This document shows positions 10,501 through 20,346 of a DNA stretch of 64,000 nucleotides, one piece after another (position 1 is the first letter of the stretch; every line of letters starts with the position of its first letter). Made by a program: the position numbers and the translations under genes. The notes below the pieces were generated by a model. It ran no database searches. It was not told the DNA's origin and worked only from the letters and a program-made list of their open reading frames with translations. Source of the DNA: Aneurinibacillus uraniidurans (lineage in GTDB: Bacteria > Bacillota > Bacilli > Aneurinibacillales > Aneurinibacillaceae); the NCBI RefSeq assembly GCF_028471905.1, contig NZ_CP116902.1, forward strand, positions 5,001-69,000. Direction: 5' to 3'.

Positions 10501-11877
10501 ATGATGGATTTCGATACAATTGCAGCGGTTGCTACGCCACTGGGCGAAGGTGGGATTGCCATTATTCGTGTGAGTGGACCGCAGGCTGTAGAAGCTGTGG
10601 ATAAAATTTATAAAGGGCGACACAAGTTGTTAACTGTGGATACCCATACGATTCATTACGGCCACCTTGTGGATAGTGAGGGGGACGTACTGGAGGAAGT
10701 GATGGTGTCTGTTATGCGGGCGCCGCGTACATTTACTAGGGAAGACGTAGTAGAGATTAACTGTCATGGCGGGATTGTTTCGGTGAAGCGAGTGCTTGAT
10801 CTTGTTCTTGAACAAGGGGTAAGGATGGCAGAGCCAGGTGAGTTTACAAAACGTGCATTTTTGAACGGACGAATTGACCTTTCTCAGGCGGAAGCGGTCA
10901 TTGATTTAATTCGTGCAAAAACAGATAAAGCCATGAAGGTCGCGCTGCATCAGGTTCAGGGCAAATTATCCCTTCTGATTGAAGATTTGCGCCGTCAATT
11001 AATTGAATTAATGGCGCATATTGAAGTCACCATTGATTATCCAGAGCATGACGTAGATGATGTGACACGTAATCTCCTGTCAGAGAAGAGCCGCTGGGTA
11101 CAGGAAGAGATTGAGAAGCTGTTGCGTACCGCTAAGCAGGGGAAAATCCTCAGGGAAGGTTTATCAACCGTTATTGTTGGGCGACCGAATGTTGGGAAGT
11201 CCTCGCTGTTAAATAGCTTGCTGCAGGAAGTCAAGGCGATTGTCACAGACATTCCAGGGACAACCCGTGACATTATAGAGGAATACGTCAACGTACGCGG
11301 CATTCCGCTTCGACTTGTTGATACGGCTGGCATTCGAGATACAGAAGATATTGTGGAGCGAATCGGTGTCGAAAAATCGCGGGAAATGTTGAGTAAAGCA
11401 GATCTCGTGCTGCTTGTGTTGAATTATGGCGAAGAGTTAACCGAAGAAGACCGGAACCTGCTGCAGGTCGTTCAACCGATGAACGCCATTATCATTGTGA
11501 ATAAGGTAGACTTGCCACAGCGTATTGACCTGAGTGACGTTCAGCAGATGGTCGGTACTATGCCTATAGTGATGATGTCGATTGCTAAGGAAGAAGGAAT
11601 TGAACGATTGGAAGAAGCGATTGCTAGTAAATTCTTCTCTGGTTCGATTCAGAGTGATGATCTTACGTATGTGAGTAATGCCCGCCATATTCAGCTGCTG
11701 CGAGAAGCTTCTCAGGTGATTGGGGAAGCGATTGAGGCAGTGGAAAGTGGTCTGCCTGTTGATATGGTTGCATTCGATATTCGGCGCACATGGGAATTGC
11801 TTGGCGAGGTAATTGGTGATACCGTAAGTGATGACCTAATCAGTCAGATCTTTGCACAGTTTTGTCTCGGCAAATAG
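10501..11877 (+). CDS. mnmE: tRNA uridine-5-carboxymethylaminomethyl(34) synthesis GTPase MnmE
   Basis: With MnmG it modifies the wobble uridine (cmnm5U34) of several tRNAs. N-terminal tetrahydrofolate-binding domain ([22 protein letters not shown]), helical domain, an inserted G domain with [13 protein letters not shown] and NKVD motifs, and the C-terminal catalytic FCLGK. 458 residues. Tandem ATGs at 10501 and 10504 follow GGTGA; the first is used here. Confidence 0.97.
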   Translation: MMDFDTIAAVATPLGEGGIAIIRVSGPQAVEAVDKIYKGRHKLLTVDTHTIHYGHLVDSEGDVLEEVMVSVMRAPRTFTREDVVEINCHGGIVSVKRVLDLVLEQGVRMAEPGEFTKRAFLNGRIDLSQAEAVIDLIRAKTDKAMKVALHQVQGKLSLLIEDLRRQLIELMAHIEVTIDYPEHDVDDVTRNLLSEKSRWVQEEIEKLLRTAKQGKILREGLSTVIVGRPNVGKSSLLNSLLQEVKAIVTDIPGTTRDIIEEYVNVRGIPLRLVDTAGIRDTEDIVERIGVEKSREMLSKADLVLLVLNYGEELTEEDRNLLQVVQPMNAIIIVNKVDLPQRIDLSDVQQMVGTMPIVMMSIAKEEGIERLEEAIASKFFSGSIQSDDLTYVSNARHIQLLREASQVIGEAIEAVESGLPVDMVAFDIRRTWELLGEVIGDTVSDDLISQIFAQFCLGK

Positions 11878-11916
11878 GAAAGGACGCGCCATCTGGCGTA
11901 GAGGAGGACATATAAA

Positions 11917-13800
11917 GTGGGATATAAGGCAGGTTCGTTTGACGTCATTGTAGTTGGTGCCGGTCATGCGGGAGTAGAAGCAGCGCTTGCTTCTGCACGA
12001 ATGGGATGTTCAACACTGCTGTTGACGATTAATCTTGATATGATTGCCTATATGCCGTGCAACCCATCTATCGGGGGACCGGCAAAAGGGCACGTTGTGC
12101 GTGAAATTGATGCTCTCGGCGGAGAAATGGGTCGAAACATTGATAAAACATACATTCAAATGCGGATGCTGAATACAGGGAAAGGACCAGCTGTTCATGC
12201 GTTACGTGCACAAGCGGATAAGTTCCTGTATCAACATGAAATGAAGAAAACAATCGAAGCAACCGATAATCTGGTACTTCGTCAGGGAATGGTTGAGAGC
12301 CTTCTTGTAGAGAATGGCGTATGCAATGGGGTAGTAACCAAAACAGGGGCAGAATACGATGCTAAAGCGGTTGTACTGACAACGGGCACGTATTTGCGCG
12401 GCAAAATCATTATCGGAGACTTACAGTATGAGAGTGGCCCGAACAACATGCAGCCGTCTGTTGAATTGTCTCATCATCTGCGTGAACTTGGGCTGGAGCT
12501 TGTCCGTTTCAAAACCGGGACACCACCGCGTGTGCATGGCAGTACCATTGATTATGCACAGACAGAAATTCAGCCGGGTGATGATGTCCCGCGTGCTTTC
12601 TCGTATGAAACAACGGAATTCCGCGTGGAAGATCAGCTTCCTTGCTGGCTGACGTACACAAGCGAAGATACGCATACGATTATTAATTCTAATCTGCACC
12701 GTGCTCCGATGTTTTCTGGCGTAATTGAAGGGACGGGTCCGCGCTATTGCCCGTCTATTGAAGATAAAATTGTTCGCTTCAGTGACAAGCCGCGTCATCA
12801 ATTGTTCCTGGAGCCAGAGGGGCGTAATACGGAAGAAGTATACGTGCAGGGATTATCCACAAGCATGCCAGAAGAGGTACAGCTTGATATTCTTAAATCC
12901 ATTCCAGGATTGGAAAATGTCAAAATGATGCGTCCTGGTTATGCCATTGAGTATGATTCAGTCGTACCAAGCCAGCTCTGGCCAACTTTGGAGACGAAGC
13001 AGGTACAGGGATTGTATACCGCTGGACAGCTGAATGGAACATCTGGTTATGAAGAAGCAGCTGGTCAGGGATTGCTAGCAGGTATTAACGCAGCTTGCAA
13101 AGTACAAGGCCATGATCCGATTATTCTCGATCGTTCTCAGGCATACATTGGGGTCATGATCGATGACTTGGTAACCAAAGGAACGAATGAGCCGTATCGT
13201 CTGCTCACGTCCCGTGCGGAATATCGCTTGCTACTTCGTCATGATAACGCGGATATGCGCCTGACTGAAATCGGCCATAAGATCGGCCTGATACCTGATG
13301 AACGTTTTACACGTTTTGAGATGAAAAAGGCGCAGATCGAAGTAGAAAAAGAACGTCTGCAGGCAACAAAGATCGGCCCAACACCTGAAGTTCAGCAACT
13401 GCTGCGTGAAGTCGGCTCCAAAGAACTTGATAATGGCATTGATCTATACTCGTTGCTGAAGCGTCCAGAAGTATCGTATGCGCGAGTTGTTGAGCTGTTC
13501 CCAGCAGAAGTAGATGTACCAGCTGATGTAGCGGAGCAGGTGGAAATTCAAATTAAATACGAGGGATACATCCGTAAGCAGCTGCAGGATGTAGAGCGTC
13601 TGAAGAAGATGGAACAGAAGCGTCTCCCGCAGGATCTTGACTATCTCAATATCCATGGATTAGCGATGGAAGCTCGTCAAAAACTCGATAAGGTGAAGCC
13701 ATTGTCTATTGGTCAAGCATCACGCATCTCTGGTGTTACACCGGCGGATATCTCTGTATTACTGGTTTACCTTGAGACATACAATAAAGTTGCGAAGTAG
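11917..13800 (+). CDS. mnmG: tRNA uridine-5-carboxymethylaminomethyl(34) synthesis enzyme MnmG
   Basis: FAD-dependent partner of MnmE. Rossmann FAD motif [18 protein letters not shown] near residue 13, the GidA signatures [12 protein letters not shown] and [17 protein letters not shown], and a C-terminal helical domain for MnmE contact. 627 residues. GTG at 11917 after GAGGAGG. It lies 39 bases after mnmE, the usual pairing. Confidence 0.97.
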   Translation: MGYKAGSFDVIVVGAGHAGVEAALASARMGCSTLLLTINLDMIAYMPCNPSIGGPAKGHVVREIDALGGEMGRNIDKTYIQMRMLNTGKGPAVHALRAQADKFLYQHEMKKTIEATDNLVLRQGMVESLLVENGVCNGVVTKTGAEYDAKAVVLTTGTYLRGKIIIGDLQYESGPNNMQPSVELSHHLRELGLELVRFKTGTPPRVHGSTIDYAQTEIQPGDDVPRAFSYETTEFRVEDQLPCWLTYTSEDTHTIINSNLHRAPMFSGVIEGTGPRYCPSIEDKIVRFSDKPRHQLFLEPEGRNTEEVYVQGLSTSMPEEVQLDILKSIPGLENVKMMRPGYAIEYDSVVPSQLWPTLETKQVQGLYTAGQLNGTSGYEEAAGQGLLAGINAACKVQGHDPIILDRSQAYIGVMIDDLVTKGTNEPYRLLTSRAEYRLLLRHDNADMRLTEIGHKIGLIPDERFTRFEMKKAQIEVEKERLQATKIGPTPEVQQLLREVGSKELDNGIDLYSLLKRPEVSYARVVELFPAEVDVPADVAEQVEIQIKYEGYIRKQLQDVERLKKMEQKRLPQDLDYLNIHGLAMEARQKLDKVKPLSIGQASRISGVTPADISVLLVYLETYNKVAK

Positions 13801-13810
13801 GGGACAAATC

Positions 13811-14527
13811 ATGGATGCACAGATGTTTAGGCAGCTCGCTTCTGATCACGGGATTTCATTGTCAGAGGAACAGTTGTCACAGTTTCATCGATATTATGAA
13901 CTGCTTGTCGAATGGAATGAAAAAATGAATCTGACGGGGATTACAGAGCAGGGACAAGTGTATGAGAAGCATTTTTATGACTCCATTACCCCCGCCTTTT
14001 ATCACGATTTCAGTGCCATTCAGACAGTAATTGATGTCGGATCCGGTGCAGGATTTCCAGGTGTGCCGCTTAAGATTTGCTTTCCGCATCTGAAACTGAC
14101 CATTCTGGATTCACTGAATAAACGCCTGGTGTTTCTACAGGAGGTAACAAAAGAGCTTGGCCTGCAAAACGTATCCTTCCTTCATAGTCGAGCAGAGGAT
14201 GCAGGACGGGACGTAAAATATCGGGAAGCATTTGATATGGCTACAGCCCGTGCTGTGGCGCGTATGAACGTTCTGTCTGAACTGTGTATGCCGTTTGTTA
14301 AACAGGGCGGTGTATTCCTCGTTATGAAAGGCCAAAACGTTGAAGAAGAGCTTGCTGAAGGTAAAAAAGCGATCAAGGTGCTTGGCGGAAAAACAGAAAA
14401 GGTAGAGACGTTCCAGCTCCCAGAAGAGCAATCCGAACGTAATGTTATTAGCATTCGTAAGCAGCAGAAAACACCGGGCACGTACCCACGCAAAGCGGGT
14501 ACACCGGCAAAAAAACCGATTGTGTAA
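13811..14527 (+). CDS. rsmG: 16S rRNA (guanine(527)-N(7))-methyltransferase RsmG
   Basis: SAM-dependent methyltransferase of 16S rRNA G527. GidB fold with the SAM motif VIDVGSGAGFPGVPLKI and the family segment NEKMNLTGI near the N-terminus. 238 residues from the ATG at 13811, ten bases after the mnmG stop with a weak GGGG ribosome site. The C-terminus has a basic tail rich in Lys and Pro. In related bacteria, loss of this gene gives low-level streptomycin resistance. Confidence 0.95.
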   Translation: MDAQMFRQLASDHGISLSEEQLSQFHRYYELLVEWNEKMNLTGITEQGQVYEKHFYDSITPAFYHDFSAIQTVIDVGSGAGFPGVPLKICFPHLKLTILDSLNKRLVFLQEVTKELGLQNVSFLHSRAEDAGRDVKYREAFDMATARAVARMNVLSELCMPFVKQGGVFLVMKGQNVEEELAEGKKAIKVLGGKTEKVETFQLPEEQSERNVISIRKQQKTPGTYPRKAGTPAKKPIV

Positions 14528-14535
14528 GTAAGTAA

Positions 14536-14564
14536 GAAAAGGCAGTCGTTTTGGCTGCCTTTTC
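14536..14564 (+). terminator. Terminator after rsmG
   Basis: GAAAAGGCAG / CTGCCTTTTC stem with a 9-base loop. It ends the mnmE-mnmG-rsmG unit just before the parS site. Confidence 0.8.
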
Positions 14565-14583
14565 TTCTGTGTATTTTTTGCAA

Positions 14584-14599
14584 TGTTTCACGTGAAACA
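14584..14599. other. parS: parS centromere site (perfect)
   Basis: TGTTTCACGTGAAACA, a perfect 16-base match to the ParB-binding consensus, in the spacer between rsmG and noc. ParB loads and spreads from such sites to organise and segregate the origin region. Confidence 0.95.
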
Positions 14600-14678
14600 T
14601 GGAAGAGGGCAGGAAATAAAAAAGTAAATGGCGAAATAGGACAGAAGCGGAAAGAAGGAGAGTGGGTGGTGTGAGTTT

Positions 14679-15506
14679 ATGAAGGATCAGTTTTCCCGTT
14701 TGTTTGGGTTAACAGAGCGGACGGAGCATGAAGAAATCAAACAGATTCCTGTTACACAGATTGTTCCCAATCCTTATCAGCCACGAACAGTATTTAATAC
14801 CGACAAAATTGATGAATTATGCGAAACGATAAAAATACATGGAGTCATTCAACCTATTGTTGTCCGGGAGCGTAACGGTGTATTTGAAATCATCGCAGGG
14901 GAGCGTCGTTGGCGGGCGGTAACTAAACTTGGCATGGAAAAAATTCCAGCGATTGTGAAGGATTTCAACAACGAGCAAGCAGCATCAATTGCCTTAATTG
15001 AAAACTTGCAGCGAGAAGGACTAACTCCGATTGAAGAGGCGCTTGCTTATCAAAAACTAATTGATATTCATGGCCTGACGCAAGAGAATCTGGCTAATCG
15101 ACTGGGAAAAGGTCAGTCGACGGTTGCGAATAAACTTCGTCTCCTACATTTGCCGGATGCGGTACAAGAAGCGCTGCTCGGTCGGAAGATTTCAGAACGC
15201 CATGCTCGTGCACTGCTTTCCTTAAAAAATGAAGAGATGCAGTTGAAGGTTCTTCAGGAAATCATAGATAAGAGCTGGAATGTCAAACAGACAGAACAGC
15301 GAGTAAAACTATTGCTGGAAAAACAGCAAGAGAGAAAAGGGTCGCAACGACGGTCCTTCTCAAAGGATATGCGGCTTGCCATTAACACGGTGCGTCAGTC
15401 GGTTGATATGGTTGTGCAGAGTGGTCTACAGATTGAAACAGAGGAAGAAGATCATGATGAATTTTATCAGTTTGTGATCAAAATCCCGAAAAAAAAGCAT
15501 ACGTAA
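14679..15506 (+). CDS. noc: Nucleoid occlusion protein Noc
   Basis: ParB-family DNA-binding CTPase that blocks septum formation over the nucleoid. The N-terminus [14 protein letters not shown] is the short amphipathic membrane-targeting helix of Noc. Next come the ParB N-domain ([21 protein letters not shown]), the helix-turn-helix [22 protein letters not shown] and a C-terminal dimer domain. 275 residues. The ATG at 14679 is about 18 bases after AGGAG, a long spacing. It lies 32 bases before parA and is paralogous to parB. Confidence 0.92.
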   Translation: MKDQFSRLFGLTERTEHEEIKQIPVTQIVPNPYQPRTVFNTDKIDELCETIKIHGVIQPIVVRERNGVFEIIAGERRWRAVTKLGMEKIPAIVKDFNNEQAASIALIENLQREGLTPIEEALAYQKLIDIHGLTQENLANRLGKGQSTVANKLRLLHLPDAVQEALLGRKISERHARALLSLKNEEMQLKVLQEIIDKSWNVKQTEQRVKLLLEKQQERKGSQRRSFSKDMRLAINTVRQSVDMVVQSGLQIETEEEDHDEFYQFVIKIPKKKHT

Positions 15507-15538
15507 AAATCCCGATAAGTGAAGCAGAGGTGTAACGG

Positions 15539-16300
15539 ATGGGGAAAATTATTGCAGTCACGAATCAAAAAGGCGGCGTAGGCAAAACAACTACCTCTGT
15601 CAATCTCAGCGCCTGCATCGCACAAGAAGGAAGGAAAGTTCTGCTTGTTGATATTGATGCGCAAGGAAATGCCACAAGCGGAATCGGAATCGAAAAAGCA
15701 AATGTGAGCTACTGTGTGTATGATGTTTTAATTAACGATATTAATACGATAGATGCAGTTCTGCCTACAGAAATTCCGCACTTATTTGTACTTCCAGCAA
15801 CGATTCAGCTAGCAGGAGCCGAGATTGAGCTTGTCCCCGTATATGCACGTGAGAAGCGGTTAAAAAAGGCGCTTGATCTTGTTCGAGATAAGTATGATTA
15901 TATTATTATTGATTGTCCGCCTTCACTTGGTATTTTAACGATAAATGCGCTAACAGCAGCTGATTCGGTATTGATTCCGATTCAGTGTGAATATTATGCC
16001 CTCGAAGGACTCAGCCAGCTGTTAAATACGATTCGTCTTGTTCAAAAGCAATTGAATCGAAATCTTTATATTGAAGGTGTATTACTAACCATGCTGGATG
16101 CCAGAACAAATCTAGGGATTCAGGTGATTGATGAAGTAAAGAAATACTTCCAGGAAAAAGTGTACGGAACCATCATCCCACGCAATGTGCGGCTTAGTGA
16201 AGCGCCAAGCCACGGGCAGGCGATTATTACATATGACCGCCGTTCTAAGGGAGCGGAAGTATATAGTGACCTGGCCAGAGAGGTGATTGGAATTGAGTAA
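15539..16300 (+). CDS. parA: Chromosome partitioning ATPase ParA/Soj
   Basis: Deviant Walker A ATPase (NQKGGVGKTTTSVNLSA) that cooperates with ParB and regulates DnaA in B. subtilis (Soj). It also shows the IDCPPSLGILTINAL motif. 253 residues. ATG at 15539 after an AGAGGTG ribosome site. Its end overlaps the parB start by 8 bases. Confidence 0.96.
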   Translation: MGKIIAVTNQKGGVGKTTTSVNLSACIAQEGRKVLLVDIDAQGNATSGIGIEKANVSYCVYDVLINDINTIDAVLPTEIPHLFVLPATIQLAGAEIELVPVYAREKRLKKALDLVRDKYDYIIIDCPPSLGILTINALTAADSVLIPIQCEYYALEGLSQLLNTIRLVQKQLNRNLYIEGVLLTMLDARTNLGIQVIDEVKKYFQEKVYGTIIPRNVRLSEAPSHGQAIITYDRRSKGAEVYSDLAREVIGIE

Positions 16301-17150
16301 ACGACTAGGTCGCGGTTTAGATGCACTCATTCCTGCGGTTGAGGTAGAAGAAGGGGACCAAATCCTCCATGCTGACGTTCAAAAAATCCGACCTAATCCG
16401 TATCAGCCGCGCAAGCATTTTGCCGAGGATACACTTCGTGAATTGGCTGATTCCATTCAAGAACATGGAATTATTCAGCCGCTTGTTGTTCGCAAAAGTA
16501 TTAAAGGATATGAGCTTGTTGCTGGGGAGCGTCGATTACGTGCAGCTAAATCACTTAAATTAGACTACGTGCCTGTTGTCGTTAAAGATTTTACAGACGA
16601 ACAGGTTATGCAGATTGCTCTGATTGAAAATTTACAGCGGGAAGATTTGAATGCGATTGAGGTTGCACAAGCGTATCAGAAGCTGATGGAGACTTTTTCG
16701 ATGAAGCAGGAGGAATTGGCAAAGCGTGTAGGAAAAAGCCGTCCGCATATCGCGAATTTCCTGCGCCTTCTTCATCTTCCCCATGAAATCCAGGAAAGTG
16801 TTTCACATGGAACATTATCTATGGGGCATGCCCGAACTCTTCTTGCGGTTGAAAATGATGAGATAAAACTAGAGCTTGCCCGAGAAGTGGAAGCAAAGTT
16901 GATGAGTGTACGTGAACTTGAAGAGATTGTTCAAAGACTGAATGAAAAGAAAAAAGTTTCACGTGAAACAAAAACAAATGAGAATGAGCGATTTGTTAAA
17001 GCGCTTGAGGAACGATTGCGCATGACATTTGGGACATCTGTCAGTATTAAGCCAGCTCGTAATAAACGAAAAGGAAAAATCGAGATTGCCTATTTTTCAG
17101 AAGAAGATCTGGAGCGCATTCTCGAAATTATTGAAAAAAGTAGTGTATAA
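16293..17150 (+). CDS. parB: Chromosome partitioning protein ParB/Spo0J
   Basis: CTP-dependent clamp that loads at parS. N-terminal MSKRLGRGLDALIP is the Soj-stimulating region. Then the ParB domain (NPYQPRKHF, GERRLRAAKSL), helix-turn-helix QEELAKRVGKSRPHIANFLRLL and a C-terminal dimerisation domain. The TTG at 16293 has AGAGGTGA six bases upstream; a TTG at 16287 would abut that site. 285 residues. The coding region itself contains a parS site at 16955-16970. Confidence 0.95.
   Translation: MSKRLGRGLDALIPAVEVEEGDQILHADVQKIRPNPYQPRKHFAEDTLRELADSIQEHGIIQPLVVRKSIKGYELVAGERRLRAAKSLKLDYVPVVVKDFTDEQVMQIALIENLQREDLNAIEVAQAYQKLMETFSMKQEELAKRVGKSRPHIANFLRLLHLPHEIQESVSHGTLSMGHARTLLAVENDEIKLELAREVEAKLMSVRELEEIVQRLNEKKKVSRETKTNENERFVKALEERLRMTFGTSVSIKPARNKRKGKIEIAYFSEEDLERILEIIEKSSV
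16955..16970. other. parS: parS centromere site inside parB
   Basis: AGTTTCACGTGAAACA, one mismatch (first base) from consensus, in the linker before the ParB C-terminal domain. B. subtilis also has a parS within spo0J. A weaker relative, TGTTTCACATGGAACA (two mismatches), lies at 16799-16814 in the same gene. Confidence 0.9.
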
Positions 17151-17153
17151 ACA

Positions 17154-17182
17154 GGCAACCTGCAGTCTACAGGTTGCCTTTC
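17154..17182 (+). terminator. Terminator after parB
   Basis: GGCAACCTG / CAGGTTGCC with a 7-base loop and a short T run. It closes the noc-parA-parB operon. Confidence 0.8.
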
Positions 17183-17230
17183 ATTCTGATTCGGGGATAC
17201 TTGTAAGAAAGAGAGAAAAGGAGTGATTAG

Positions 17231-18388
17231 GTGCGTACTATTTATCTGGACAATGCAGCTTCGACCTGGCCAAAACCAGTGGGAGTAAGTCAGGCAATGT
17301 TAGAATGTGTGGAGGGATATGGCGCAAATCCAGGGAGAGGCGGCCATAGGCTCTCCATGAAAGCAAGCAAGGCTGTATATGGAACGAGAGTAAAGCTTGC
17401 TCAACTTTTTGGCATTCGTAATCCGAATGATATTTTTTTTACAGCAAATGCAACACAGGCACTCAATCAGGCGATTAAAGGCTTTTGTAAGCCAGGGATG
17501 CATGTCATTACGACGGCCTTGGAGCATAATTCAGTTCGTCGTCCACTTGAATTTATGAGACGAGAGTACGGTATCGAAATTACATATAGTAAGCCTGATG
17601 ATAATCATTTGTTTTCTGTTGAAGAAATCAGAAAAGCAATTCGCCCGGAAACAGGATTGATTGTAGTAACACATGGCTCCAATTTGCTCGGAACCATTAC
17701 GCCTATCGCCGAGATTGGTAAATTAGCACGCGAACATGGGATCACTTATCTGGTGGATGCAGCACAAACGGCTGGTGTACTTCCCATTCATGTAGAAGAG
17801 ATGCATATTGATATGCTGGCTTTTCCGGGGCATAAAGGCTTGTATGGTCCGCAGGGGACGGGTGGATTGTACGTATGCCCTGATCTTTCGCTTGTACCGC
17901 TTCTTCATGGGGGAACCGGTGGTCAATCAGAGTTGGCTGATCAGCCGGAAACAAGGCCTGATCGATATGAAAGCGGTACGCTGAATACACCAGGAATTGC
18001 TGGTTTGGGAGTTGGCGTAGAATTTGTCCTTCAGACCGGTGTTGATGCAATTCGTGAAAAAGAGTGGAAGTTAACACAGCTCGCGCTAGAGGAACTGACA
18101 CAAATACCAGGCATTCATGTATACGGACCGGATAAGCAGGTCGAGCGCCTGGCTGTGATTGCATTTACAGTAGATGGAGTTGAGGCATCTGAATTTGCAT
18201 ATATCCTGGATCAGCAGTATAACATTGCCGTACGCTCTGGATTTCACTGTACACCACTTGCACATGAGACAGTAGGTACAACTGAAACAGGAGCGGTTCG
18301 AATAAGTTTCGGATATTTTAATGAGGAAGAGGATGTGTGGGCGCTCATTGCGGCGCTTAAGGAGATTCAAGAAGCATTTGGTATGTAG
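17231..18388 (+). CDS. Cysteine desulfurase-like class V aminotransferase
   Basis: PLP enzyme of the NifS/SufS fold: YLDNAASTWPKP at the N-terminus, ALEHNSVRRPL, the PLP lysine in FPGHKGLYGPQGTGG, and a catalytic Cys in SGFHCTPLAHETVGT. 385 residues. The likely reaction is removal of sulfur (or selenium) from cysteine. It is the stand-alone group often found near DUF3343 genes, and a DUF3343 gene lies three genes downstream. GTG at 17231 after AAGGAGTGA. Substrate and acceptor cannot be read from sequence. Confidence 0.88.
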   Translation: MRTIYLDNAASTWPKPVGVSQAMLECVEGYGANPGRGGHRLSMKASKAVYGTRVKLAQLFGIRNPNDIFFTANATQALNQAIKGFCKPGMHVITTALEHNSVRRPLEFMRREYGIEITYSKPDDNHLFSVEEIRKAIRPETGLIVVTHGSNLLGTITPIAEIGKLAREHGITYLVDAAQTAGVLPIHVEEMHIDMLAFPGHKGLYGPQGTGGLYVCPDLSLVPLLHGGTGGQSELADQPETRPDRYESGTLNTPGIAGLGVGVEFVLQTGVDAIREKEWKLTQLALEELTQIPGIHVYGPDKQVERLAVIAFTVDGVEASEFAYILDQQYNIAVRSGFHCTPLAHETVGTTETGAVRISFGYFNEEEDVWALIAALKEIQEAFGM

Positions 18389-18406
18389 GTAAAGGAGCGA
18401 ATATGA

Positions 18407-19141
18407 GTGGTACTACTTGGGGCGATCGTCAATGCGTTGACGATTATCATCGGCGCGCTGCTTGGTTCCAGGCTTTCCGGTATTCCAGAGAGTACAAGGG
18501 CGACAGTCATGCAGGGGCTTTCACTTGCGGTTTTAGTGTTAGGTGTACAAATGGGCATGAAATCAGACAATTTTTTGCTCGTTATTTTTAGTCTAGTTGT
18601 CGGTTCTATTCTTGGAGAGTGGTGGAAGCTGGAGGATAAGCTTCATCAGCTTGGGCAGTTTCTAGAAAATAGAGTTGGGAGCAACGGGAAGGGGAGTATC
18701 GCTACAGCTTTTGTTACCGCTACGCTCGTATATTGTGTAGGGGCGATGGCGATTCTTGGTTCACTGGACAGCGGCCTGCGGAATAATCATCAGATTCTAT
18801 TTACAAAAGCAATGCTGGATGGTTTCTCGGCGGTAATCTTTGCATCTGGGCTTGGAATTGGTGTATTATTCTCGGCTGTTCCCGTTTTTCTATACGAAGC
18901 AGCACTTTCACTGGGCGCTCATTTTATTAATCAGCTTGTAAGCGAGGAAATGTTGATGCTGATTGTGAAAGAAGTGACAGCAACTGGTGGGATTATGATT
19001 ATGGCGATTTCTTTGAACTTGCTTGGTGTTGTTAAAATTAGAACAGCAAATATGCTGCCGGCTCTTCTCGTTGTGACAGTGGGTGTACCCGTTATGAAAA
19101 ACTGGTCTGCTGTTCAAGGGTGGTTTATGTCGATATTTTAA
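18407..19141 (+). CDS. DUF554 family membrane protein
   Basis: 244-residue integral membrane protein with about six to seven hydrophobic segments (LGAIVNALTIIIGALLGS, then VGSILGEWW and IASGLGIGVLFSAVPVF-type segments). DUF554 proteins (YdfK in B. subtilis) have no settled function; transport is suspected. The GTG at 18407 is nine bases after AGGAG; the nearby ATG at 18403 is in another frame. It follows the desulfurase by 18 bases, so cotranscription is likely. Confidence 0.88.
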   Translation: MVLLGAIVNALTIIIGALLGSRLSGIPESTRATVMQGLSLAVLVLGVQMGMKSDNFLLVIFSLVVGSILGEWWKLEDKLHQLGQFLENRVGSNGKGSIATAFVTATLVYCVGAMAILGSLDSGLRNNHQILFTKAMLDGFSAVIFASGLGIGVLFSAVPVFLYEAALSLGAHFINQLVSEEMLMLIVKEVTATGGIMIMAISLNLLGVVKIRTANMLPALLVVTVGVPVMKNWSAVQGWFMSIF

Positions 19142-19149
19142 TAAGGAAG

Positions 19150-19209
19150 GAGCATACGTTTCTCTGCATGATATCGAAAGACATGCGAGATGAATCATAT
19201 GCTCTTTTT
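19150..19209 (+). terminator. Two-part hairpin terminator after DUF554 gene
   Basis: Outer stem GAGCATA / TATGCTC enclosing an inner GCATG / CATGC stem, followed by TTTTTG. It separates the plus-strand operon from the convergent yyaC gene. Confidence 0.65.
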
Positions 19210-19210
19210 G

Positions 19211-19849
19211 TTATTCGGATGCACTTTGATAAAAAGGACTAGAAGATAAGTGTGACATAAAGCGTGTTGGGGATTCTTTGGCGGAAGTAATAGCTTGAGC
19301 AATAGAGGTTGCAATTACTTCGCTCATTTTCATTACGATACTGAGGCGAGTATTTTGAAGCACGAAGTATTCCATGAAGCCGCCAATGTTAACAATGCCG
19401 GTAATATGGAACGTTCCTACTTCGGGAAGTTGCTTTTTCACACCTGCACCGGGCTTAATAGGGCCGTGGGCAACTGTGATTTTTCCTACACTATTTAGTT
19501 GACCCAAACAGGCATCTACGGCGATAATGAGTGGGTTTTTATGTTTTCTCTGCACCTGTTCAATCGTTTCCTGCAAGTTAACGGCGTGAACAGGCGACTC
19601 TAGTGTGCCGTATACCGTAATGTTGTTCAGATACATTTTTTCAAGATGAGAGCCGACAATCGGCCCTAGTGCATCTCCAGTAGATCGGTCCGTTCCAATA
19701 CAGAAAACGACGATATCTGAATAGTTGCGATATGAGTGAAGTCGCTGCCCGATATGTTCTGTGAGCAAAGCGCCTGCTTGATCCGCTGTATAATCAACTC
19801 GATACGGTGTGAGCGGGTACATGTGTACCATATTGTTGTCGTTAATCAT
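19211..19849 (-). CDS. yyaC: Spore protease YyaC
   Basis: 212-residue member of the YyaC family, related in fold to the germination protease/hydrogenase-maturation group. Seen: VVFCIGTDRSTGDALGPIVGS near residue 47, LIIAVDACLGQ, and GPIKPGAGVKKQLPEVGT. It is transcribed against its neighbours, and a sigma-G-like promoter lies upstream. ATG at 19849 after GGGAGGT. The proteolytic role is inferred from the family. Confidence 0.88.
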   Translation of the reverse strand: MINDNNMVHMYPLTPYRVDYTADQAGALLTEHIGQRLHSYRNYSDIVVFCIGTDRSTGDALGPIVGSHLEKMYLNNITVYGTLESPVHAVNLQETIEQVQRKHKNPLIIAVDACLGQLNSVGKITVAHGPIKPGAGVKKQLPEVGTFHITGIVNIGGFMEYFVLQNTRLSIVMKMSEVIATSIAQAITSAKESPTRFMSHLSSSPFYQSASE

Positions 19850-19877
19850 GTGTACCTCCCGCTAAAAATAATAGTAA

Positions 19878-19907
19878 TAGTATATGCGTAATCTATTACA
19901 AATATAC
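19878..19907 (-). promoter_or_regulatory. Sigma-G-like forespore promoter for yyaC
   Basis: On the minus strand GTATA (-35), an 18-base spacer and TATACTA (-10) match the forespore consensus GHATR-N18-CATnnTA except for one base. It ends about 30 bases before the yyaC start. Confidence 0.5.
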
Positions 19908-20065
19908 CTTTTGCTGTAATGTATTCGTAAAGTAGAAAAAGGGGACAAAATATGGAAATATTGTGAGATCTGTATGAGCATTTCTGGATGTGCGAACTGT
20001 ACTGATTTTTGGTATAGTCGTTAACAGAAGCGGATGAGGCAGAAAGGATAGGCGAAGAGCAGGAA

Positions 20066-20326
20066 ATGGAACTTTTGATTTTGATTGCATTTGATTCCAC
20101 GCAGCAGGCATTGCGTGCAGAGATGCTGCTAGAGTACGCCGATATTGAGATTGATACGCGGCCAACCCCGAAAGAAGTGACAGCAGGCTGCGCTTTATCC
20201 ATTGATATTCCAGCATCGGAGTTTGAAAAGGCGGATCAGATTATTCGCCAGGAGCAAGTAGAGATTAAAGGGTATTACTATAAGGATAACGGTACATATA
20301 GGTTGTATAAACCGTATGAAAGATAA
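20066..20326 (+). CDS. DUF3343 protein (putative Se/S carrier-like)
   Basis: 86 residues. Family features: FDSTQQALRAEMLLEYADIE and RPTPKEVTAGCALSI with the conserved Cys. DUF3343 proteins are proposed sulfur/selenium carriers and often sit near cysteine desulfurases; one is encoded at 17231. ATG at 20066. It lies 20 bases before the MscS gene. The function is inference from family context. Confidence 0.85.
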   Translation: MELLILIAFDSTQQALRAEMLLEYADIEIDTRPTPKEVTAGCALSIDIPASEFEKADQIIRQEQVEIKGYYYKDNGTYRLYKPYER

Positions 20327-20346
20327 AATGGAGAGGGGTGATTCGA

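Noticed and set aside
16799-16814. Third full parS site
   Set aside because: Two mismatches, including the CG-to-CA change in the core; binding would be weak, so it is mentioned only as a relative.
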